Assembly (NCBI GenBank): GCA_964502145.1
Contig: CAZCVI010000012.1
Coordinates: forward strand, 48,939-112,938
Length of the DNA: 64,000 bases
DNA from: CAZCVI01 sp964502145
Lineage (GTDB): Bacteria; Acidobacteriota; Aminicenantia; UBA2199
Reading direction: 5' to 3'
Part shown: one piece after another, positions 17,926-25,746 of the stretch
How positions within the stretch are numbered: position 1 is the stretch's first letter
Layout: each line of letters starts with the position of its first letter
The notes under the pieces: generated by a model
The model's input: only the letters and a program-made list of their open reading frames with translations
Told to the model about the DNA's origin: nothing
Database searches by the model: none
Made by a program: the position numbers and the translations under genes

Positions 17926-17979
17926 CACCCCGCTCCCCACTATAACCAAAAATTAATAATTTATTTTTTTATTTTTTAC

Positions 17980-18008
17980 TTGACAACACCGTATTGTAGT
18001 GGTAAATT
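17980..18008 (+). promoter_or_regulatory. Sigma-70-type promoter of the 70-residue peptide gene
   Basis: TTGACA, a 17-base spacer and TAAATT. A small inverted repeat TACAA-CCA-TTGTA lies just downstream at 18022-18034, around or after the expected start point, and could be an operator. About 85 bases of A-rich leader follow before the coding start. Confidence 0.6.
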
Positions 18009-18101
18009 AATGAACGTGATGTACAACCATTGTATTTCACAGAAACAAAAAATATTAAAATAACAAAATAATAAAATAAAATAATAAAAGGAGAATTAAA
18101 A

Positions 18102-18314
18102 ATGTTAAACAAAAATAATAAGACCCATAAAAAAATGGCCGCCATATTCCCCCCGCTTACCATGATGATGCCGCGCATCGAGTTAGCGCCTATTATTGAG
18201 CTCAACCCGCCCGACTTATTTCTGTACAATAGTCAAATCGCCAGCCCCAACTATATTAGACAAACATCCCGAAGACCGCATTGTATAATCTTTAAACATC
18301 TTTCATTTATATAA
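18102..18314 (+). CDS. Unknown 70-residue peptide with its own promoter and terminator
   Basis: I do not recognise this product. It has a basic Asn/Lys-rich N-terminus (MLNKNNKTHKK), then a Pro/Met/hydrophobic stretch (MAAIFPPLTMMMPRIELAPI, IELNPPDLFLYN), and a basic C-terminus. There is no clear signal peptide or Cys pair. Support for a real gene is structural: TTGACA-17-TAAATT upstream, AGGAG eight bases before ATG, and an intrinsic terminator 50 bases after the stop. A precursor peptide (RiPP-like) is one option, given a PqqD-fold protein 4 kb away, but that link is weak. An untranslated small RNA is another option. Confidence 0.5.
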   Translation: MLNKNNKTHKKMAAIFPPLTMMMPRIELAPIIELNPPDLFLYNSQIASPNYIRQTSRRPHCIIFKHLSFI

Positions 18315-18363
18315 ACCCCGGATGGTGACTGCAAAAACCACCGCGCCCGGTTCCCAAAAAGTG

Positions 18364-18399
18364 CGCCTGTAATCACAATTATTGGCGGGCTTTTTTTTT
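18364..18399 (+). terminator. Intrinsic terminator of the small peptide gene
   Basis: The stem CGCC..TAAT / ATTA..GGCG is followed by GGC and nine T. It lies 50 bases after the stop of the 70-residue frame, in the sense direction. Confidence 0.7.
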
Positions 18400-18419
18400 A
18401 CCCTCCCGATGTCCCCAAA

Positions 18420-18608
18420 ATTATAACCGAAAATTTCAGAATTGTAACCGACAATCATGCCAATTATAGGCGACAATCTCCCGAATTATAGGCGACAATT
18501 TTGAAATTATAGCCTATAATCTTCCCAATCATAGCCTACAATCCCCCGAATTATAGGCTATAATTCTAAAATCATAGCCGATAATCCAGAATTCATCGCC
18601 TATAATTT
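18420..18608. repeat. Nine-unit palindromic tandem array, 21-22 bp period
   Basis: Unit starts lie at 18420, 18441, 18463, 18485, 18506, 18528, 18550, 18571 and 18591. Each unit is a near-palindrome of the form ATTATAGGCTATAAT followed by six or seven variable bases. There is no CRISPR-like spacer diversity of fixed length. The period equals two helical turns, so all palindromes face the same side of the DNA. The stretch 18609-18759 holds nothing I recognise. Confidence 0.85.
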
Positions 18609-18759
18609 TTTTATCTCCAAAAATTATCCCCAAATATCCACCGAGATATCCCTACTCCCCTATTATCTTACTTTATATTCCATGTTTTGCCATAATATCT
18701 GATCATTTACCTGACCAATCTGCTAGCCGAAGTATACTCAAAGGGTTGCGATGGCGGTA

Positions 18760-18798
18760 GGGAAATAGTGGTAGGATGACGTCTCTACCACTTATTTC
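18760..18798 (-). terminator. Hairpin after the formimidoyltransferase gene
   Basis: GGAAATAGTGGTAG pairs with CTACCACTTATTTCC (one bulge) around a short loop, 20 bases past the stop at 18818. No U-tract follows. Confidence 0.45.
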
Positions 18799-18817
18799 CT
18801 GCGTCCTAAGCGTTTCT

Positions 18818-19735
18818 CTACTCCAGTTTTTCGTGTAGATGTTTCTGGATATTTTTCTCCAATAGCCGTTCATAGGAGAAGTTGTTAATACTCAAGTAAT
18901 ACATGGCAGAGTCCAAAAAGGCAATTTCCGGGATCAAACCGATCATTTCCACCTCGTTGATGCCCACATTGTACCGCTTGGCTTCCATACGGGCCATTTC
19001 CAATACTTTATAGAGGGGTGTGACCTGATAATTGTAGATAGATACAGCAATCTGGGTCATCTGGGTCCCGTAAGCAATACCCGCATTGGCTGCCACATGT
19101 CGTAAACCACCACCGGAAGCTTGAATGGCATTGGAAATATTACGGGCTATCTGGATATCGGGAGTACTGAGATGCATCTTAAAACTAACCAATGGAAAAC
19201 GAGCACCAATGATAGTGGCTCCAAAATCGGGTTTGAAAATATCGGGTCCCAGGTCGGGTTTCCAGCGCGGGTCTTTTAAACGCTCTTCAAGACCTTCATA
19301 TTGCACGTCCCGTATCTTCTCCACATCTTTACGCAAGGGAAGCTGCGCAGATTCGCCATACAGGTAAACGGGAATGCTAAATTTATCTGCCACTAAACGG
19401 GCAAATTCAATGGACATTTCCACGGTAGCTTCTATGGTCACGTCTTTTAAAGGCACAAACGGAAAGACATCTAACGCGCCAATACGGGGGTACTCGCCCT
19501 TATGCTTTCTCATATCAATATGCTTCAACGACTCTTCATAGAGGACCAAACCTCCTGCAAAAATACCGGTTTTAGTACCGGTAAAAGCAAATACGGTACG
19601 ATTTCGGGTGGCATCCATGGATACATCCAGCACCACCAACTCGGGAATACTTTTCAACCGTTCAGTTAAGCGGTCGATGAATTTTTGATCCTTTCCTTCA
19701 CAGACATTAGGAATAACGGAAATGATTTGACTCAT
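18818..19735 (-). CDS. Glutamate formimidoyltransferase
   Basis: A 305-residue protein of the FTCD N-terminal family. It transfers the formimino group of N-formimidoyl-glutamate to tetrahydrofolate in histidine (or purine) breakdown. Seen motifs are IPNVCEGKD at the N-terminus, RTVFAFTGTK, RIGALDVFPFVPL and GGLRHVAANAG. The ATG at 19735 has GGAGG five bases upstream and is preferred over the frame start at 19747. There is no cyclodeaminase domain. It is the last gene of the decarboxylase operon, consistent with glutamate-type amino acid fermentation. The family also includes archaeal-type proteins of unsettled function. Confidence 0.88.
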   Translation of the reverse strand: MSQIISVIPNVCEGKDQKFIDRLTERLKSIPELVVLDVSMDATRNRTVFAFTGTKTGIFAGGLVLYEESLKHIDMRKHKGEYPRIGALDVFPFVPLKDVTIEATVEMSIEFARLVADKFSIPVYLYGESAQLPLRKDVEKIRDVQYEGLEERLKDPRWKPDLGPDIFKPDFGATIIGARFPLVSFKMHLSTPDIQIARNISNAIQASGGGLRHVAANAGIAYGTQMTQIAVSIYNYQVTPLYKVLEMARMEAKRYNVGINEVEMIGLIPEIAFLDSAMYYLSINNFSYERLLEKNIQKHLHEKLE

Positions 19736-19753
19736 AGGGTCCTCCATTTATTT

Positions 19754-19808
19754 GGCAGCCCAAGCACTGTTTGGTTTTGATGCGCAGTACTGGGGCTGCT
19801 TTTTTTTA
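19754..19808 (+). terminator. Intrinsic terminator pointing against the operon
   Basis: The stem GCAGCCC..CACTG / CAGTAC..GGGCTGC is followed by eight or more T on the plus strand. Both flanking genes run on the minus strand, so it would stop antisense transcripts; on the minus strand the same stem stands just upstream of the ribosome site of the formimidoyltransferase gene. Confidence 0.7.
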
Positions 19809-19827
19809 TATTGTTTGGGCAAGGCAT

Positions 19828-21594
19828 TTAAAATATTCCTAAAAACACACCGGCAGCAATCGCAGAACCGATCACACCGGCTACATTGGGGCCCATGGCA
19901 TGCATCAGGAGAAAATTCGTGGGATCCTCTTCCTGGCCGACCATGTGTGCCACCCGCGCAGAATCTGGTACAGCAGAAACACCAGCAGCGCCGATCAATG
20001 GGTTTACCTTTTCTTTGACGAAAAGATTCATGAGTTTGGCAAACAACACTCCAGTGGCAGTAGCAATGCCAAAAGCGGTGACTCCCAGTATAAAGATAAA
20101 TACAGATTGCTTGTTGAGAAAAACCTGCGCACTGGTGGAAGCACCAACGGCAACACCCAGTAAGATGGTACAGATATCAATCAATGCATTGGCAGCGGTT
20201 TTAGCCAACCGGGAGGTCACGCCGGACTCTTTTAACAGGTTGCCGAGAAAAAGCATGCCCAGAAGCGGGATAGCACCAGGGGCGACCAAGCAGGTGACTA
20301 TGAGTCCGACGATGGGGAACAGTTTCTTCTCTAACTGCCCCACTTTCCGGCATGGTTTCATGCGGATGAGGCGTTCTTTGCGGGTGGTTAATAATTTCAT
20401 GATAGGGGGCTGAATAATAGGCACCATGGCCATATAGGAATAAGCGGCAATAGCAATAGGACCAATCAGAGATGGGGCCAATTTGGAGGCCAAGAATATA
20501 GCAGTGGGTCCATCGGCACCACCGATAATGCCAATGGCAGCAGAGTTGGCAGGCGAAAACCCCATGAACAATGCACCGATAAAAGTGGCAAAAATACCGG
20601 CCTGGGCAGCAGCACCCAACAATACACCCTTGGGATTGGACAACATGGCGGTAAAATCGGTCATGGCACCAATACCCAGAAATATCAACGGGGGAAAAAT
20701 ACCGGAGGTCACACCGTAATATAATATACCGAGCACACTATTACCGGTAGTATTAAACACATACTCCTGGCTAACAGGATCGATCATATAGATGGAGATA
20801 CTGTTAAACATCTGGAGGGGTAACGGAATATTACCGATCATGATTCCAAAGCCAATGGGCACAAGTAACAGGGGCTCATATTCTTTGGCAATACCGAGAT
20901 AAATAAAAAGCATACCAATAAAGAGCATGATGAGGTGCTTATAGGATAAATTGGTAAATCCGGTGCTGTTAACTATCTGGTCGACATAATCCTGAAATTT
21001 TCCACTGTCTGCAGCCCGGTAATTACCATGGGCAACGACATTAGTAATATAACCGTAGCTTTTATGCTCTTTAACACCGATCACTTTAAAAAGTCCGGCC
21101 AACTTCCCTTTCTCAAATAACTGCCCCTTCATCCCAGTTTTGATACCATCATTGCCACCTTTATTGAGTACAAAAAATAACTGGGAATTTTCCGGTACGA
21201 AACGGATGCGATACACTCCGAGTACCTGAACAGAGAGGTAGCGTAATTTGGCCATCACCTGGGGGTCGGTGGAATCAATTTCCACGATTCCGTCATAGTC
21301 GTCCAAGGAGATGACGGTGAAGGACCCGATTTGACGGTTTTCGACATCCCACAGTTCACCGGTAGTGCCAAATTGGAGCTTGTTTTTAGTTCCGGCGAAA
21401 ATTTTGACATAATACTGGTTGGAGAAGGTGATGGAAAAATCCGTGTTCCCGGTGGGTTGGGCACTATTCCCGTTGGCTGCCTGTTGCCCAGACAGGTACA
21501 TGGCCACGGGAATAAACAGCAGTATGGCCAAGATTACATAAACGGCCCGTTTAAATTTGATTTGTTTACTTTCGTTGATCATCCCTGATTCCAT
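19828..21594 (-). CDS. Sodium-pumping decarboxylase beta subunit (OadB/MmdB/GcdB family)
   Basis: This is the membrane subunit that decarboxylates carboxybiotin and exports sodium. The C-terminal 390 residues match the family: GSAAIGIIGGADGPT-like motif (AAIGIIGGADGPTAIFLASK), SPANS, and GVAVGASTSAQVFL. The protein has 588 residues, against about 380-440 usual, because of an N-terminal extension: one membrane segment at about 15-33, then a 150-residue region with beta-rich repeats (QYYVKIFAGTKNKLQFG) probably outside the membrane. This resembles longer OadB forms in some anaerobes. No clear ribosome site precedes the first ATG. Gene order alpha-gamma-biotin-beta fits methylmalonyl-CoA decarboxylase. 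Confidence 0.9.
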   Translation of the reverse strand: MESGMINESKQIKFKRAVYVILAILLFIPVAMYLSGQQAANGNSAQPTGNTDFSITFSNQYYVKIFAGTKNKLQFGTTGELWDVENRQIGSFTVISLDDYDGIVEIDSTDPQVMAKLRYLSVQVLGVYRIRFVPENSQLFFVLNKGGNDGIKTGMKGQLFEKGKLAGLFKVIGVKEHKSYGYITNVVAHGNYRAADSGKFQDYVDQIVNSTGFTNLSYKHLIMLFIGMLFIYLGIAKEYEPLLLVPIGFGIMIGNIPLPLQMFNSISIYMIDPVSQEYVFNTTGNSVLGILYYGVTSGIFPPLIFLGIGAMTDFTAMLSNPKGVLLGAAAQAGIFATFIGALFMGFSPANSAAIGIIGGADGPTAIFLASKLAPSLIGPIAIAAYSYMAMVPIIQPPIMKLLTTRKERLIRMKPCRKVGQLEKKLFPIVGLIVTCLVAPGAIPLLGMLFLGNLLKESGVTSRLAKTAANALIDICTILLGVAVGASTSAQVFLNKQSVFIFILGVTAFGIATATGVLFAKLMNLFVKEKVNPLIGAAGVSAVPDSARVAHMVGQEEDPTNFLLMHAMGPNVAGVIGSAIAAGVFLGIF

Positions 21595-21697
21595 TATATG
21601 ATATATATGATATATCTTATCATCATTCTATTCGTTTGATAGCTTATCCCAATACATGTTCGTAATACAGATTCAAAATGATATTTCATGCTGAATA

Positions 21698-22186
21698 TTA
21701 CAAGGTACTGATAAAGGAGCGACTCACAGTGACCAAGACATCGCCCTCGCTAATGGAGTCGCTTTTTTTAACATATACCTTGGTCACAGTGCCATCATGC
21801 GGGGCCTGCACCACGTTCTCCATCTTCATGGCTTCCATGATCAGGAGATCTTGACCTGCTTTTACAGCATCGCCTTCCTTGACCTTAACATCCAGGATCA
21901 ATCCGGGCAGAGGTGCTTTGACCGATTCTGTGCCATCGCCGGGAATACCGGCAGATGCGGCAGCCGCAGCCACACTGGGAGCTGGCTTGGGTGCAGCAGG
22001 TGCCACGGTAGGTTCCACCCGGCGCACGGATTGGATGACGGACACGGGTCTTTCAAAACGGCCCAACTCCTTGAGCTTCACATGATACTGGGTTCCATTA
22101 ACATCTATTTTGGCATACTCGGCGGTTATTTCTTTCACTTCGGAAGTATATTCCTTATTGCCGATTTCAAGTACATATTTCTTCAT
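21698..22186 (-). CDS. Biotin carrier subunit of the decarboxylase
   Basis: A 162-residue biotin acceptor. The C-terminal biotinyl domain (about 90-158) contains the lysine motif EAMKMENVV and GDAVKAGQDLLIM. A Pro/Ala linker (about 60-88) connects it to an N-terminal region of unknown fold. It carries the carboxyl group from the alpha subunit to the beta subunit. The start has AGGAG seven bases upstream. It lies between the gamma and beta subunit genes, as mmdC does in Veillonella. Confidence 0.93.
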   Translation of the reverse strand: MKKYVLEIGNKEYTSEVKEITAEYAKIDVNGTQYHVKLKELGRFERPVSVIQSVRRVEPTVAPAAPKPAPSVAAAAASAGIPGDGTESVKAPLPGLILDVKVKEGDAVKAGQDLLIMEAMKMENVVQAPHDGTVTKVYVKKSDSISEGDVLVTVSRSFISTL

Positions 22187-22209
22187 GGTATTTCTCCTAA
22201 ACCGTCACT

Positions 22210-22524
22210 TCACTTACTAAAGGTAAACTTCCCTTCGATCAAAGAAGCTCTTAATCGCAGTTCGACTTCCAACACGGCGGTGATCACGGCCACGATCTCG
22301 GCTTCCACGGGTCCGACAGGTTTAATTTCTACTTTGGCCACGGGTTCTTGGACAGCCACGGCGGCCACGGCGCCCTTTCTTTCTTTGTTCTTAAAGCGGT
22401 CTAAAAATAAAATCAGCCAAGGGATCAGAGAAAAGGAATGGATCATCAATTGCGTTAGCACCAACCCCACGAATACCACCACCAACCCCACCAGGGTAAT
22501 TATCAATGCATCATTTAGTTCCAC
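22210..22524 (-). CDS. Sodium-pumping decarboxylase gamma/delta subunit (OadG family)
   Basis: A 104-residue protein with one N-terminal membrane helix (ALIITLVGLVVVFVGLVLTQ), then a charged stretch and a Val/Ala-rich segment. The OadG/MmdD family anchors the carboxyltransferase to the membrane subunit. The start is GTG (position 22524) with GGAG six bases upstream. It is placed directly after the alpha subunit gene with a 22-bp gap. Confidence 0.85.
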   Translation of the reverse strand: MELNDALIITLVGLVVVFVGLVLTQLMIHSFSLIPWLILFLDRFKNKERKGAVAAVAVQEPVAKVEIKPVGPVEAEIVAVITAVLEVELRLRASLIEGKFTFSK

Positions 22525-22546
22525 ATTTCACTCCGTAGTGTTCTGC

Positions 22547-24097
22547 TTACAGGGGAATATTCCCATGTTTTTTCCAGGGGTTTTGATCTTTTTTGGTGGA
22601 CAGCATTTTTAAGGCTTTACAGATACGCATGCGGGTGTTGGCGGGAAAGATCACATCGTCGATATAGCCTTTCTGCGCGGCATTATAGGGATTGGCGAAC
22701 AGTTCTTTATACTGTTGTTTCAAGTTATCGATCACGGTCTCTTTATCCGCGGCTTTTTCAATCTCATTACTGTAGATAATTTCCACGGCACCATCAGGTC
22801 CCATCACGGCAATCTCGGCAGTGGGCCAAGCCAGGTTGACATCGCCCCGCAAATGTTTGGAACTCATGACGCAATAAGCACCGCCATAGGCTTTACGCAC
22901 GATCACGGTAATTTTAGGCACTGTGGCCTCGGCAAACGCGTAGAGCAGTTTGGCACCGTTTTTAATAATCCCGTTGTATTCCTGCGCAGTGCCGGGCATA
23001 AAACCGGGGACATCTTCAAAGGTGATGAGGGGAATATTAAAACAATCACAAAACCGAACAAAACGGGCGGCTTTCATAGAGGAATTATTATCAAGAACAC
23101 CAGCCATTACCTTGGGTTGATTGGCCACGATACCCACACTCTGCCCGTTAAGACGCCCAAACCCGACAATAATGTTCTTGGCATATTCGGGCTGCACCTC
23201 GAAAAAATCCTGGTTATCCACCACGAGATTAAGAATTTCTTTCATATCATAGGGTTTATTGGGATTTTCAGGAACGAGATAGTTCAGGCTCTCCTCGGCG
23301 CGGTCCAGTGGATCGGTGCTTTCCAACACGGGGGTCTGCTCGCGGTTGTTTTGGGGCAAAAAGGAAAGCAGTTTTTTTAACCCGGCGAAAGCCTTGTCTT
23401 CATCTTCAAACGCGAAATGAGACACGCCACTAATCCGGCCATGAACGTCAGCACCACCGAGTTGGTCAACAGTTACGTCTTCCTGGGTGACTTGTTTCAC
23501 GACTTTGGGACCAGTAAGAAACATATAGGCGTTTTTCTCCACCATCATGGTAAAATCGGTGATAGCGGGAGAGTACACGGCACCCCCCGCGCATGGTCCG
23601 AGGATCAAGGAAATCTGGGGGATGACGCCGGAATAAAGCACATTTTTCAAAAAGATATCAGAATAACCGGCGAGGGCATCAACACCTTCTTGGATGCGAG
23701 CGCCACCGGAATCATTCAAACCAATTACTGGAGCGCCGGTTTTGGCGGCCATGTCCATGATCTTAGTTATTTTTTCGGCATAGGCTTTGGATAATGCGCC
23801 ACCGAAGATGGTAAAATCCTGCGAAAAGATAAATACCAATCTGCCATTAATAGTGCCGTAACCAGTGACCACACCATCGGTCAAGGGACGGTTTTTGTCC
23901 ATATCGAAGTCGGTGCAACGGTGGGTTACAAAAAGATCGAACTCCTCGAAACTTCCCTCATCGAGAATTTTAGCGATTCGTTCCCTGGCGGTGAATTTTC
24001 CTTTCTGGTGTTGTTTTTCATTGCGTTTTTCGCCGCCGCCAAGCTTGCCTGCTTCTTTGCGATTGGCGAGATCAAGTAATTTTCTATCAATACTCAT
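22547..24097 (-). CDS. Carboxyltransferase alpha subunit, methylmalonyl-CoA decarboxylase type
   Basis: A 516-residue acyl-CoA carboxyltransferase of the MmdA/PccB group. The N-terminal half has GGAL and NDSGGARIQEGVDALAGYSD (first oxyanion loop) and GPCAGGAVYSP; the second half has FEDVPGFMPGTAQEYNGIIK and KAYGGAYCVMSSKHLRGD. It removes the carboxyl of (probably) methylmalonyl-CoA to biotin. The ATG at 24097 has GGAGG five bases upstream, better than the TTG at 24109. It is the first gene of the operon, with a promoter at 24133-24161. Propionyl-CoA carboxylase or glutaconyl-CoA decarboxylase cannot be fully excluded. Confidence 0.9.
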   Translation of the reverse strand: MSIDRKLLDLANRKEAGKLGGGEKRNEKQHQKGKFTARERIAKILDEGSFEEFDLFVTHRCTDFDMDKNRPLTDGVVTGYGTINGRLVFIFSQDFTIFGGALSKAYAEKITKIMDMAAKTGAPVIGLNDSGGARIQEGVDALAGYSDIFLKNVLYSGVIPQISLILGPCAGGAVYSPAITDFTMMVEKNAYMFLTGPKVVKQVTQEDVTVDQLGGADVHGRISGVSHFAFEDEDKAFAGLKKLLSFLPQNNREQTPVLESTDPLDRAEESLNYLVPENPNKPYDMKEILNLVVDNQDFFEVQPEYAKNIIVGFGRLNGQSVGIVANQPKVMAGVLDNNSSMKAARFVRFCDCFNIPLITFEDVPGFMPGTAQEYNGIIKNGAKLLYAFAEATVPKITVIVRKAYGGAYCVMSSKHLRGDVNLAWPTAEIAVMGPDGAVEIIYSNEIEKAADKETVIDNLKQQYKELFANPYNAAQKGYIDDVIFPANTRMRICKALKMLSTKKDQNPWKKHGNIPL

Positions 24098-24132
24098 TAA
24101 TTCCTCCAAGAGATGACAAGAGTTAAGTTAAA

Positions 24133-24161
24133 ACTTTAACACAGTTCAATTATTTCGTCAA
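24133..24161 (-). promoter_or_regulatory. Promoter of the decarboxylase operon
   Basis: On the minus strand: TTGACG, 17 bases, TAAAGT, about 35 bases before the start codon at 24097. Confidence 0.55.
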
Positions 24162-24177
24162 ATTTTTTTTACTGGAT

Positions 24178-24352
24178 AGTTGGATTATTAATGAGATTCT
24201 TAAAATGGTCGCGGACCAAGTGGACATACTGGACTTTATGGACGATCTGGACTTACTGGACCCAGTATAAAAGCTTTGGGAAGCCCAGAAACCTTTTCTC
24301 GAAAAGGTTTCTGGCCGCCGGAGGCATAAGTGGTCGTGAATCTCTGGGATAA
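24178..24352. repeat. Composite nonamer element D with an inserted hairpin
   Basis: Both ends resemble the family TIRs (left TTGGATTATTAATGAGATTC; right GTGGTCGTGAATCTCTGG). Only the left arm is present: six CTGGAC-type units around 24213-24268. In place of the right arm lies a second palindrome at 24285-24314, a 14-bp perfect stem CCAGAAACCTTTTC / GAAAAGGTTTCTGG with a 2-base loop, followed by GCCGCCGGAGGC. Confidence 0.65.
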
Positions 24353-24353
24353 C

Positions 24354-25670
24354 TTACTCTTGTTTTTCTCTTTTAGATGACTCTTTTTTTTCTTCCCCGA
24401 CCGTTTCTTTTTTAAGATCGATTTTTTTGGTGACGCGGATATCCACGGAGTCATCCCATTTTTTATTAGCAATAAGAGTGCGGAACTGTTCCGGGGTAGT
24501 GATATCCACTCCATCCAGAGCAGAGAGAATATCTCCCTTGCGAATGCCATTTTTAGCGGCGATACTGTCCTTGGTGACTTCTGAAACCACTAATTTGCCA
24601 TCTTTTTGGGTAATAGAGACACCCAGTACTGGGTAGTATTGCACTAAAGGTTGCGCTGCGGCAAACACATAATCGGCAATGCCACGGGAATAAAGGGCGG
24701 CAGGATTCATATTGGCGCTCATGGCCTTCATCATGGGGTGAACTTCTGCTTCTCCATCCTCGCTCTTTTTCCCTTCCTGGGGGAGCAAGATAGGAGAGAT
24801 AGTGACGATTTTTGCTTTCTTATTGGCAGCGGCATAACGGAAAGGAATCCCCAGCTTGTAAGCCACATGATTATTGCCAGCGATAATAACGCCTTTAAAC
24901 CCCTGGTACTCTTTTTTTGCCAGCATTTCCCGCATGGACTCCCCCATTACCACGTCCCAGCATTTCTGGGCGTCGTAGGTATTGGTAAACCACATGGGAA
25001 TTTGCACGGCCATTAAACCGAATACAGACTTGATAAAATATTCATGCTCAGGGTTGGGAATATGAATAGTAGGAAAAAGCTTTTTCTGCTCTGGAGTCAA
25101 TTGGTCGAACCCTTGCCTGGAGACGGTACGTACAATATCTCTGGGGATATTCACACCAATAGTTTTGATCTGATATTGGCGTATCACATCCATGATTAAA
25201 GCGGTGTACCCGTAGTTCAACCCGCCGCGCTCGTACCAGCCCGTTTTTTTAATGAGGTCCGCTTCACTGATCTGACCAGTGCGCCACTGTTCCAGCCATT
25301 CATTGTCCTGGCGCCAGAAAAACTCGAAACCAACAATCACTTGAGGATATTTTTTGACCAGGGCAGCGATAAAATCACGCTGAAAGGCATGACAATCATA
25401 GTTGTCATGGGCCTCACCGATAATAAACACATCGGTATCCTTGTTCTGCTCGATCAACTGCTCCAGAGACAGGGCCGTGGCGGTATCGGTACGGATGATT
25501 TGTCCCGCCTCGACCTTGTCGATTTCCAGTTTGTATTTAGAAGGTCCCAGCGGTAAGATATCTGTTTCATTGTCCGCAGTCAGGGGAAGAAAAGAGACTA
25601 ATAAAAAAAACACCACCATAAATCCTGGCAGAGTATTCATATTCATCTTCATATTCATCTTCATATTCAT
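24354..25670 (-). CDS. ChaN-domain protein with C-terminal PDZ domain
   Basis: A 438-residue exported protein. The signal peptide (TLPGFMVVFFLLVSFLPLTA) follows a Met-Asn/Met-Lys repeat of six ATG codons. A ChaN-like (DUF399) domain lies at about 60-290 (DVFIIGEAHDNYDCHAFQRD, GFEFFWRQDNEWLEQW, GVNIPRDIV, VIIAGNNHVAYKLGIPFR). A PDZ domain follows at about 345-415 (VTKDSIAAKNGIRKGDILSA). ChaN binds haem in Campylobacter; here the role is unproven. The fusion to PDZ suggests peptide binding in the periplasm. The promoter -10 is at 25719-25724, with AGGAG five bases before the first ATG. The C-terminus is Lys/Glu-rich. Confidence 0.8.
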   Translation of the reverse strand: MNMKMNMKMNMNTLPGFMVVFFLLVSFLPLTADNETDILPLGPSKYKLEIDKVEAGQIIRTDTATALSLEQLIEQNKDTDVFIIGEAHDNYDCHAFQRDFIAALVKKYPQVIVGFEFFWRQDNEWLEQWRTGQISEADLIKKTGWYERGGLNYGYTALIMDVIRQYQIKTIGVNIPRDIVRTVSRQGFDQLTPEQKKLFPTIHIPNPEHEYFIKSVFGLMAVQIPMWFTNTYDAQKCWDVVMGESMREMLAKKEYQGFKGVIIAGNNHVAYKLGIPFRYAAANKKAKIVTISPILLPQEGKKSEDGEAEVHPMMKAMSANMNPAALYSRGIADYVFAAAQPLVQYYPVLGVSITQKDGKLVVSEVTKDSIAAKNGIRKGDILSALDGVDITTPEQFRTLIANKKWDDSVDIRVTKKIDLKKETVGEEKKESSKREKQE

Positions 25671-25746
25671 GATAGCTCCTTTATAAATTATTGAAATGAA
25701 TTAATTATAATAAGGAACATTATACCACAAAGAAAAAAAGATTCAT

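Noticed and set aside
18420..18608. CRISPR array
   Set aside because: The period is only 21-22 bp, the conserved core is a palindrome, linkers are 6-7 bases, and there are no cas genes.
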